This document shows positions 1-6,609 of a stretch of DNA of 64,000 bases, one piece after another. Within the stretch, counting starts at the first letter, position 1, and each line of letters opens with the position of its first letter. The position numbers and the translations under genes were made by a program. The stretch covers positions 2,666,001 through 2,730,000 of the forward strand of contig NZ_CP170554.1 in NCBI RefSeq assembly GCF_042701255.1. Reading direction: 5' to 3'. A model generated the notes under the pieces. The model was not told the origin of the DNA and did not search any database. It saw only the letters and a list, made by a program, of their open reading frames with translations. The DNA comes from Tahibacter sp042701255. Lineage in GTDB: Bacteria > Pseudomonadota > Gammaproteobacteria > Xanthomonadales > Rhodanobacteraceae.

Positions 1-375
1 GAAGCCGCTCTGGCCGTAGTCGGTGCGGCCCTGCACGGCGCCTTCCGGCAGCAGCCCGCCGGGGCTGCCGGCGCCGGTCGGCAACGACGTCGTGTTCGAC
101 GGCAGGTTGACCACGGTCCAGTGCCACCAGCCGCTGCCGGTCGGCGCGTCGGGATCGTAGACGGTGATCGCGAAGCTGCGCGTGCCCGCGGGCGCGCCGC
201 TCCAGCTCAGTTGCGGCGAGACGTTGTCGCCGTCGCAGCCGAAGCCGTTGAACACCTGCGCCTGCGGCAAGGTGCCGCCGTCGGCGATGTCGCGGCTGCT
301 CAGGCGGAATTCGCCGGCATCGATGCCGAGATCGGCAGTCGAGAGAATGAGGCTGGCGGAAAGAAACGGATGCAT
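1..375 (-). CDS. YbhB/YbcL (PEBP) family protein, 3' end outside window
   Basis: Reading leftward from an ATG at 375 gives 125 residues before the window ends, so the C-terminus is missing. The visible part contains the phosphatidylethanolamine-binding-protein core: a short hydrophobic N-terminus, a segment NVSPQLSW, then VYDPDAPTG followed by WWHWTVVN, which is the usual YbhB/YbcL ligand-pocket signature. Bacterial members of this family are small periplasmic or cytoplasmic proteins of poorly defined role; the eukaryotic name 'Raf kinase inhibitor' does not apply. A GGAG sits upstream of the ATG. The gene diverges from azurin, with about 138 bp shared upstream. I am confident of the family and not of any function. 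Confidence 0.85.
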   Translation of the reverse strand, partial: MHPFLSASLILSTADLGIDAGEFRLSSRDIADGGTLPQAQVFNGFGCDGDNVSPQLSWSGAPAGTRSFAITVYDPDAPTGSGWWHWTVVNLPSNTTSLPTGAGSPGGLLPEGAVQGRTDYGQSGF

Positions 376-441
376 GCGGGCAGACTCCGGATCAGGGAAA
401 CGCTGCGCAGTGTAGCCGCTGCGGACACCGCCGCGGCCGGA

Positions 442-455
442 TTGATCTCGATCAA
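442..455 (+). promoter_or_regulatory. FNR/ANR box upstream of azurin
   Basis: The bases TTGAT-CTCG-ATCAA form a perfect copy of the FNR consensus (TTGAT-N4-ATCAA). The dyad centre is at 448.5. A -10-like hexamer TAGTCT at 478-483 puts the start of transcription near 490, which places the box at about -41.5. That is the geometry of a class II FNR-activated promoter. The leader would then be about 23 nt before the azurin ATG at 514. The cco operon follows azurin, so the same site may also drive it by read-through. Confidence 0.85.
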
Positions 456-513
456 GATGGCCTTCGGCGCCCGCGACTAGTCTTGCGCCATCCATCCACG
501 TTGCGAGACCGCC

Positions 514-954
514 ATGCGTAGTTATCTGCTCTTCGCTCTGCTGCTCAGCGCCACGGCCGTGCAGGCCGAGGACTGCGTCATCGACCTCAAGGCCGACGAC
601 GCCATGAAGTTCGACAAGACCGAGATCACGGTCGCCGCGTCGTGCAAGAGCATCGAGATCAAGCTCGCCCACACCGGCAAGCTGCCGGTCACGGCGATGG
701 GTCACAACGTCGTCGTCGCGGCGACGCCGGACCTGCAGCCCATCGCCACCGACGGCCAGAAGGCCGGCGCCGCGGCGAACTACGTCGCAGCCGGCGACAA
801 GCGCGCCATCGCGCACACCTCCCTGGTCGGCGGCGGCGCCTCGACCACGGCCAGCTTCCCCGGCAGCGCGCTCAAGGCCGGCGGCGACTACAGCTTCTTC
901 TGCTCGTTCCCGGGTCACTGGGCGATCATGAAGGGCAAGCTCATCGTCAAGTAA
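514..954 (+). CDS. azu: Azurin, periplasmic blue copper protein
   Basis: Azurin is a soluble periplasmic one-electron carrier between the cytochrome chain and terminal reductases or oxidases. The 146-residue product has a signal peptide of about 18 residues ending VQA, which gives a mature protein starting EDC, close to the normal azurin size. The type 1 copper ligands are visible in order: His64 in GHNVV, Cys130 in FFCSFPGH, His135, and Met139 in IMKG. Cys21 and Cys44 fit the conserved disulfide. The start is fixed by the signal peptide. A perfect FNR box lies upstream and ccoN begins 114 nt downstream, which suggests that azurin feeds electrons to, or is co-induced with, the cbb3 oxidase when oxygen is low. 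Confidence 0.95.
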   Translation: MRSYLLFALLLSATAVQAEDCVIDLKADDAMKFDKTEITVAASCKSIEIKLAHTGKLPVTAMGHNVVVAATPDLQPIATDGQKAGAAANYVAAGDKRAIAHTSLVGGGASTTASFPGSALKAGGDYSFFCSFPGHWAIMKGKLIVK

Positions 955-962
955 TTCCGCGC

Positions 963-986
963 GGCGGCGCCACTCCCGGCGCTGCC
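963..986 (+). terminator. Hairpin between azurin and ccoN, possible weak terminator or attenuator
   Basis: A 9-bp stem with one G-T wobble (GGCGGCGCC / GGCGCTGCC) closes a 6-nt loop, 9 nt after the azurin stop codon. No T run follows, only a pyrimidine stretch. It may reduce read-through from azurin into ccoN or stabilise the azurin transcript. A function is not proven by the sequence. Confidence 0.4.
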
Positions 987-1068
987 GCTTCCTTCCCAAC
1001 GAGTCCGCCTCCGCGCCGTCCGGCGGCGCGGGACGGCATCGTCTTGTCGCCAGCCCGGAGTCGACGGC

Positions 1069-2508
1069 ATGAGCAGCGCAATGCGCGCAGACGAACGTTA
1101 CAACGACCGCGTCGTACGCCAGTTCACCGTGATGACGGTGGTCTGGGGCATCGTCGGCATGCTGGTCGGTGTCCTCATTGCGGCCCAGTTGTACTGGCCG
1201 CAGATCGGCGAAGGCATACCGTGGCTGAGCTACGGCCGCCTGCGCCCCCTGCATACCAACGCGGTGATCTTCGCGTTCGGCGGCTGCGCGCTGATGGCGA
1301 CCAGCCTCTACGTCGTGCAGCGCACCTGCCACGTGCGATTGTTCTCCGACCGGCTCGCGGCCTTCGTGTTCTGGGGCTGGCAGGCGGTCATCGTCAGCGC
1401 CGCGGTCACCCTGCCGCTGGGCTATACGCAGGGCAAGGAATACGCCGAACTCGAATGGCCGATCGACATCCTGATCACTCTGGTCTGGGTGTCGTACGCG
1501 GTCGTGTTCTTCGGCACCATCGCCAAGCGCCGCGTCAGCCACATCTACGTCGCGAACTGGTTCTACGCGAGCTTCATCGTCGCCGTCGCGCTGCTGCACA
1601 TCGTCAACAACCTGTCGCTGCCGGTGGGCTGGTTCAAGTCCTATTCGGTCTACACCGGCGCGGTCGACGCGATGGCGCAGTGGTGGTACGGCCACAACGC
1701 GGTCGGCTTTTTCCTGACCGCGGGCTTCCTCGGCATGATGTATTACTTCGTGCCCAAACAGGCGCAGCGGCCGGTGTATTCGTATCGCCTTTCCATCGTC
1801 CACTTCTGGGCGCTGATCGCGATCTACATGTGGGCCGGCCCGCACCATCTGCAGTACACCGCGCTGCCGGACTGGGCGCAGTCGCTCGGCATGGTGTTCT
1901 CGCTGATCCTGCTGGCGCCGTCCTGGGGCGGTGCGATCAACGGCGTCATGACCCTGTCGGGCGCCTGGCACAAGCTGCGCACCGATCCCATCATCAAGTT
2001 CCTGATCGTCTCGGTGTCGTTCTACATGATCGCGACCTTCGAAGGTCCGATGATGTCGATCAAGACGGTCAACTCGCTGAGCCACTACACCGACTGGACC
2101 GTCGGCCACGTGCACGCCGGCGCGCTGGGCTGGGTCGCGATGATCTCGCTGGGCTCGGTGTATGCGATGTGGCCGCGCCTGCTCGGCCAGACCCAGATGT
2201 GGTCGGTCAAGCTCATCGACACGCATTTCTGGGTGCATACGATCGGCGTGGTGTTCTACATCGCCTCGATGTGGATCGCCGGCGTCATGCAGGGCCTGAT
2301 GTGGCGCGCGACGAACAACGACGGCACCTTGAGCTACAGCTTCGTCGAATCGCTCGCCGCGACCTATCCCTACTACCTGATCCGTCTGCTCGGCGGCCTG
2401 CTCGTACTCGGCGGCATGGGCCTGATGGCCTGGAACGTCTGGCAGACCTGGCGCATGACGCGCAGCGCCGAGGATGCCCTCGTGCTGCCGCCGGCGACCG
2501 CTCACTGA
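1069..2508 (+). CDS. ccoN: cbb3-type cytochrome c oxidase subunit I (CcoN)
   Basis: This is the catalytic heme-copper subunit, which reduces O2 to water with high oxygen affinity in the inner membrane. The 479-residue protein has the expected set of about 12 membrane spans. Heme and copper ligands are visible: His in RPLHTN, the CuB region WYGHNAVGFF followed by the Tyr-containing GMMYYFVPK, the His pair in WAGPHHLQY, and the heme-binding GHVHAGALGW near the C-terminus. The ATG at 1069 has GGAG 10 nt upstream. It opens a tight operon with ccoO, ccoQ and ccoP. I saw no FNR box directly in front of it, so activation may come from the azurin promoter. Confidence 0.97.
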   Translation: MSSAMRADERYNDRVVRQFTVMTVVWGIVGMLVGVLIAAQLYWPQIGEGIPWLSYGRLRPLHTNAVIFAFGGCALMATSLYVVQRTCHVRLFSDRLAAFVFWGWQAVIVSAAVTLPLGYTQGKEYAELEWPIDILITLVWVSYAVVFFGTIAKRRVSHIYVANWFYASFIVAVALLHIVNNLSLPVGWFKSYSVYTGAVDAMAQWWYGHNAVGFFLTAGFLGMMYYFVPKQAQRPVYSYRLSIVHFWALIAIYMWAGPHHLQYTALPDWAQSLGMVFSLILLAPSWGGAINGVMTLSGAWHKLRTDPIIKFLIVSVSFYMIATFEGPMMSIKTVNSLSHYTDWTVGHVHAGALGWVAMISLGSVYAMWPRLLGQTQMWSVKLIDTHFWVHTIGVVFYIASMWIAGVMQGLMWRATNNDGTLSYSFVESLAATYPYYLIRLLGGLLVLGGMGLMAWNVWQTWRMTRSAEDALVLPPATAH

Positions 2509-2518
2509 GGCCCGCACC

Positions 2519-3172
2519 ATGACCGAACATGCCCACGCAAAAGTCGAAAAGAGCGTAGGTCTCATGGCCGTGCTGATCGCCGTCGCGATCAGCTTCGGCG
2601 GCCTGGCCGAGATCGTGCCGCTGATGTACCAGGCGGAAACCATACAGCCGCTGCCCGGCGTCAAGCCGTATCCGCCGTTGGAGCTGGCCGGCCGCGACGT
2701 CTACGTGCGCGAAGGCTGCTACAACTGCCATTCGCAGATGATCCGCACGCTTCGGTTCGAGACCGAACGCTACGGCCACTACTCGCTGGCCGGCGAATCG
2801 GTCTACGACCGGCCGTTCCAGTGGGGCAGCAAGCGCACGGGGCCGGATCTGGCCCGCGTCGGCGGCCGCTATTCCGACGACTGGCACCGCGCGCATCTGA
2901 ACAATCCGCGCGACGTGGTGCCGGAATCCAACATGCCGGCGTATTCCTGGCTCGCGCAGAACCCGATCGACGCAGACCAGGTCACGCAGCATCTGCAGGG
3001 CCTGCGCAAGCTCGGCGATCCGTACACCGATGCCGATCTGGCCGGCGTCAAGGACGCCGTGCAGGGCAAGACCGAGCTCGATGCGGTCGTGGCCTATCTG
3101 CAGGGACTCGGCCGTCATGCGCCGACCGCCGATGCGGCCGTCGCCGCACCGCAGGCCGGAGGTGCGCCATGA
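2519..3172 (+). CDS. ccoO: cbb3-type cytochrome c oxidase subunit II (CcoO)
   Basis: CcoO is the membrane-anchored mono-heme cytochrome c subunit that passes electrons to CcoN. From the ATG at 2519 the product has 217 residues: an N-terminal anchor helix (GLMAVLIAVAISFGGL), one covalent heme site CYNCH near residue 69, and a Met ligand in SNMPAYSWL. The start lies 10 nt after the ccoN stop; an upstream in-frame ATG at 2474 lies inside ccoN and would add 15 unrelated residues, so I rejected it. The stop codon overlaps the ccoQ start by 4 nt (ATGA), which implies translational coupling. Confidence 0.97.
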   Translation: MTEHAHAKVEKSVGLMAVLIAVAISFGGLAEIVPLMYQAETIQPLPGVKPYPPLELAGRDVYVREGCYNCHSQMIRTLRFETERYGHYSLAGESVYDRPFQWGSKRTGPDLARVGGRYSDDWHRAHLNNPRDVVPESNMPAYSWLAQNPIDADQVTQHLQGLRKLGDPYTDADLAGVKDAVQGKTELDAVVAYLQGLGRHAPTADAAVAAPQAGGAP

Positions 3173-3324
3173 ATCCGGGCACCGTATCGGGTCTGTGCAC
3201 GCTGGTGCTGCTGGTGCTGTTTCTCGGCGGCTGGCGCTGGGTCTGGAGCGAGAAGCGGCGCGACGAATTCGAGGCTGCCGCGCGCCTGCCGCTCGAGGAC
3301 GAGGACAAGGAGACGCATCGATGA
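3169..3324 (+). CDS. ccoQ: cbb3 oxidase small subunit (CcoQ)
   Basis: A 51-residue single-span membrane protein lies between ccoO and ccoP and overlaps both by 4 nt (ATGA at each end). It has one hydrophobic segment (residues about 8-24, rich in Leu and Val), then WVWSEKRRDEF and an acidic tail. This matches CcoQ/FixQ in size, position and shape. CcoQ stabilises the assembled oxidase; it has no catalytic residues to check. Position is the strongest evidence. Confidence 0.92.
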   Translation: MNPGTVSGLCTLVLLVLFLGGWRWVWSEKRRDEFEAAARLPLEDEDKETHR

Positions 3325-4244
3325 CTGGGGGCTGGTCGTGGTACGTGAGCGCGCTGGTCGCGCTCAACATCGTGGGCTGCGTGTGGCTGATCTGGTGGAC
3401 CGGGCGGCGACGTCCGGGCGACCCGTCGCCGGAGCAGACCAGTCACTACTGGGACGGCGACATCACCGAATACAACAAGCCGATGCCGCGCTGGTGGATC
3501 ATCCTGTTCTACCTGACCATCGTGTTCAGCCTGGGCTATCTGCTGTATTACCCGGGACTGGGCAACTGGCGCGGCACGAGCAGCTGGACCTCGGGCCGCG
3601 AGCATGACGCCGACCGCGCCGAGAATCAGGCGCGCATCGACGCGGCGTTCGCGCCGTATGCGGAAAAGCCGGTCGAAGAACTGGCCAAGGATCCGACCGT
3701 GCTGCGTCTGGGCCAGGCGATCTTCGCCAACAACTGCGCCGCCTGCCACGGCGCCGATGCGCGCGGCGCACGCGGCTTCCCGAACCTGACCGACACGATC
3801 TGGCACTGGGGCGGCCTGCCGCAGGACATCCTCGACAGTGTGACCAACGGCCGTCAGGCCATGATGCCGCCGCTGCGCGCGGCTTTCGCCAGCGAGGCCG
3901 AGATCGACGAAACCGTCGCCTACGTGCGTTCGCTGTCGGGCCAGAGCGTCGACAAGGAGCTCGCCGCCCGCGGCGAACCGCGCTTCGCCGCGACCTGCGC
4001 CGCGTGCCACGGTCCGGAAGGCAAGGGCAATACGCTGATGGGCGCGCCGGACCTGACCGACAGCTACTGGCTCTACGGCGGCGATGCGGCCACGGTGAAG
4101 CAGACCATCAGCGAAGGCCGCAACGGCCAGATGCCGGCACATGGTCCGCTGCTCGGCGCGGCGCGTGCGCGCGTCGTCGCGGCCTGGGTCTATGCCCAGT
4201 CGCATGCGCAGCCGCAGGCCCAGGCCCAGGTCGCGCCGCAATGA
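3321..4244 (+). CDS. ccoP: cbb3-type cytochrome c oxidase subunit III (CcoP), diheme
   Basis: CcoP is the diheme cytochrome c subunit that accepts electrons from soluble donors. The ATG at 3321 overlaps the ccoQ stop by 4 nt and gives 307 residues. Two N-terminal hydrophobic segments flank the CcoP signature YNKPMPRWW; two CAACH heme sites follow at about residues 139-143 and 226-230, each with a downstream Met-containing loop. The C-terminus is a short Gln/Ala-rich tail (AQPQAQAQV) that I regard as a disordered extension. The stop overlaps the start of the next small gene. Confidence 0.96.
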   Translation: MTGGWSWYVSALVALNIVGCVWLIWWTGRRRPGDPSPEQTSHYWDGDITEYNKPMPRWWIILFYLTIVFSLGYLLYYPGLGNWRGTSSWTSGREHDADRAENQARIDAAFAPYAEKPVEELAKDPTVLRLGQAIFANNCAACHGADARGARGFPNLTDTIWHWGGLPQDILDSVTNGRQAMMPPLRAAFASEAEIDETVAYVRSLSGQSVDKELAARGEPRFAATCAACHGPEGKGNTLMGAPDLTDSYWLYGGDAATVKQTISEGRNGQMPAHGPLLGAARARVVAAWVYAQSHAQPQAQAQVAPQ

Positions 4245-4534
4245 CCGGCGATCGCGCCATTCCGGATTGTCCGCCCCGGCCGCGCGTGCAGCGCTGGGGC
4301 GCGATCCTCTGGCCGAGCTTCTTCGCGGCCGGGATCTGCACCATCGTGTTCTTCGCGCTGGTCGACCCGCTGGAATGGCGCGATCTCACCTTCCCGGACT
4401 GGTCCATCAGCCGGGAATGGGGGTATACGCTGGGATTTTTCGCTTTCTGGACGGCGACCGCCTCGTCGAGCCTGTTCACCTGGCTGCTGCTGCGTCCGGC
4501 CAGCCGCTTCAACCGCGGACGTGACGGCGCATGA
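4241..4534 (+). CDS. Small membrane protein of the cco operon, function unknown
   Basis: The 97-residue product starts at an ATG that overlaps the ccoP stop by 4 nt, and its stop overlaps the ccoG start by 4 nt. Both couplings argue that it is a real gene of the operon. It has two hydrophobic stretches, one near residues 20-42 (ILWPSFFAAGICTIVFF) and one near 65-87 (GFFAFWTATASSSLF), with a cytoplasmic basic tail. I do not recognise a named domain. Location suggests a role in oxidase assembly, but this is inference. Confidence 0.8.
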   Translation: MTGDRAIPDCPPRPRVQRWGAILWPSFFAAGICTIVFFALVDPLEWRDLTFPDWSISREWGYTLGFFAFWTATASSSLFTWLLLRPASRFNRGRDGA

Positions 4535-6078
4535 GCAAGACGATTCCGATCGCGCTCAAGGACGACGAAGCGGTCGGCCTGTACCAGGCCGAGCGCAAGG
4601 TCTATCCGCGCGACGTGCACGGCCGCTACGACCGCCTGCGGCGCATCGCCGTCGTCGTGCTGCTGGGCATGTACTACGTGTTCCCGTGGCTGTCCTGGGA
4701 CGGCCGCCAGGCCGTGCTGTTCGATCTGCCGGCGCGCAAGTTCTCGGTGTTCGGCCTGACCCTGTGGCCGCAGGATTTCGTGTTCCTCGCGCTGCTGCTG
4801 ATCATGGCGGGCATCGCGCTGTTCTTCTTCACCGCCGTGGCCGGCCGGCTCTGGTGCGGCTATGCCTGTCCGCAGACCGTCTGGACCGAGGTGTTCCTCT
4901 GGATAGAGCGCTGGACCGAAGGCGACCGCGCGCGCCGCATCAAGCTCGACGCCGGCCCGTGGACGCGCGAGAAATTCCTGCGCAAGGGCAGCAAGCATCT
5001 GCTCTGGTTCGTGTTCGCGCTGTGGACCGGGTTCACTTTCGTCGGCTTCTTCACGCCGGTGCGCGATCTCGCCGCACGGCTGCCCGCGTTCGACTGGAGC
5101 GGCTGGGAAACCTTCTGGACCCTGTTCTACGGCTTCGCGACCTGGGGCAACGCCGGCGTGCTGCGCGAGCAGGTCTGCAAGTACATGTGCCCGTATGCGC
5201 GCTTCCAGGGCGCGATGTTCGACCGCGACACCCTGATCATCGCCTACGAGCCGCGCCGCGGCGAACCGCGCGGCCCGCGCAAGCGCGGCCTCGCCGACGT
5301 GATCGCGCGCGGCCGCGGCCTGCTGTCGGCCGAGTCGGCCGAGCGCTGGATGGCCCAGGCCATGCACTTCGAGAGCGCCGCGCAGCGCGCGCTCGACGTA
5401 CGCCGCACGACCGGCGCCTATCAGCACACCGAGACCGCCGCGCCGATGACGGCGGGCATAGCCGAGCTCGGCGACTGCATCGACTGCACCTGGTGCGTGC
5501 AGGTCTGTCCGGTCGGCATCGACATCCGCAACGGCCTGCAGTACGAGTGCATCGCCTGCGGCGCCTGCATCGATGCCTGCGATCAGGTCATGGACAAGGT
5601 CGGCTATCCGCGCGGCCTGATCCGCTACACCTCGCAGAACGCGATCGACGACAAGCCCTGGCGCCTGCTGCGCCCGCGCGTCTGGGTCTATGGGGTGCTG
5701 CTGCTCGTCATCGCGATGGCCTGGGTCTGGGGCGTCACGCATCGTGCGCCGCTGACCGTCGAAGTGCTGCGCGACCGCAACGCGCTGTACCGCACGGCCG
5801 TCGACGGCAGCGTCGAGAACGGCTACGGCCTCAAGATCGTCAACAAGCAGCACACGCCGCGGCGTCTGCGCATCAGTCTCGCCGACGACACGCCGCTGCG
5901 CCTGCGCAGCAGCGCAGTCGTCGAGGTGCCGGCCGAAAGCGTCTACAGCAGCGCCGTCACCGTGGCCGCCGATGCGGGCGCCGTGCACGGCCGCCGCGAA
6001 TTCCAGTTCCTGGTCGAGGACCTCGACCGCCCCGGCCCGCTGCGCGTGCGCAGCGCCTTCTTCGGACCCACGCCATGA
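4531..6078 (+). CDS. ccoG: cbb3 oxidase accessory ferredoxin-like protein CcoG/FixG/RdxA
   Basis: CcoG is a membrane-bound polyferredoxin implicated in copper reduction and cbb3 oxidase maturation. The 515-residue protein has N-terminal spans with a conserved WCGYACPQTVW motif, then CKYMCPYARFQ, then two 4Fe-4S binding segments, CIDCTWCVQVCP and CIACGACIDAC, at about residues 316-350. A further span and a C-terminal Ig-like periplasmic domain (FixG C-terminal type) follow. Start and stop overlap the neighbouring genes by 4 nt each. Order and length are standard for the family. Confidence 0.95.
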   Translation: MSKTIPIALKDDEAVGLYQAERKVYPRDVHGRYDRLRRIAVVVLLGMYYVFPWLSWDGRQAVLFDLPARKFSVFGLTLWPQDFVFLALLLIMAGIALFFFTAVAGRLWCGYACPQTVWTEVFLWIERWTEGDRARRIKLDAGPWTREKFLRKGSKHLLWFVFALWTGFTFVGFFTPVRDLAARLPAFDWSGWETFWTLFYGFATWGNAGVLREQVCKYMCPYARFQGAMFDRDTLIIAYEPRRGEPRGPRKRGLADVIARGRGLLSAESAERWMAQAMHFESAAQRALDVRRTTGAYQHTETAAPMTAGIAELGDCIDCTWCVQVCPVGIDIRNGLQYECIACGACIDACDQVMDKVGYPRGLIRYTSQNAIDDKPWRLLRPRVWVYGVLLLVIAMAWVWGVTHRAPLTVEVLRDRNALYRTAVDGSVENGYGLKIVNKQHTPRRLRISLADDTPLRLRSSAVVEVPAESVYSSAVTVAADAGAVHGRREFQFLVEDLDRPGPLRVRSAFFGPTP

Positions 6079-6590
6079 CCGCTATCGATTCCCGCGCGCG
6101 CCGCGCCTGGCGCGAACCCGTGTTCTGGCTCGTCGCCGGTCTGCCGGTGCTCGGCGTCGTCGCCGGTGTCGGCGTCGTCGTCGCCGCCGTGCGTTCCGGC
6201 GGCAGCGACGCGCTGACCGCCGACGTGCGGCGCACCGCGCAGATCCAGGTCGAGGACACGCACGCCGACGAGGAAGCGCTGCGCCGCGGCCTGTCGGCGC
6301 GGCTCGCGTTCGACGGCGACGGCCGCATCGATCTGCAGCTGCGCGGCGCCGACGAGGCGAGCGCGCTGCGTCTGCAGCTGCTGCATCCGGCGCGCGCCGA
6401 GTTCGATCGCCAGACCGCGATGCAGCGCGATGCCGAGGGCCATTGGCATGCGCGTCTGGACGGCCTCGCCGATCACGCCTGGACCCTGCGTCTGGAAAGT
6501 ACGGATCACGCCTGGCGTCTGGCCGGCCGCCTGCCGGCCGGCGTGCGCGAGGCCGAGCTCGCGCCGCTGTGGCAGAGCGCGCGGCAGTAA
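6075..6590 (+). CDS. ccoH: FixH/CcoH-like membrane protein
   Basis: FixH/CcoH proteins have one N-terminal span and a periplasmic domain, and they assist cbb3 oxidase assembly. This 171-residue product starts at ATG 6075, overlapping the ccoG stop. It has a hydrophobic helix at about residues 15-38 followed by a soluble beta-rich domain. Sequence conservation in this family is low, so the call rests on position between ccoG and ccoI, length and topology. A 19-nt gap separates it from ccoI. Confidence 0.75.
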   Translation: MTAIDSRARRAWREPVFWLVAGLPVLGVVAGVGVVVAAVRSGGSDALTADVRRTAQIQVEDTHADEEALRRGLSARLAFDGDGRIDLQLRGADEASALRLQLLHPARAEFDRQTAMQRDAEGHWHARLDGLADHAWTLRLESTDHAWRLAGRLPAGVREAELAPLWQSARQ

Positions 6591-6609
6591 CGTCATCGAT
6601 ACCCGCCGC

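Noticed and set aside
955..1068. FNR box directly upstream of ccoN
   Set aside because: No TTGAT-N4-ATCAA or close variant is present in this interval.
4108..5988. 626-codon open frame on the minus strand opposite ccoG
   Set aside because: It is the antisense shadow of ccoG and neighbours, with the His/Arg/Ala/Gln-rich composition typical of such frames in GC-rich DNA and no known domain.
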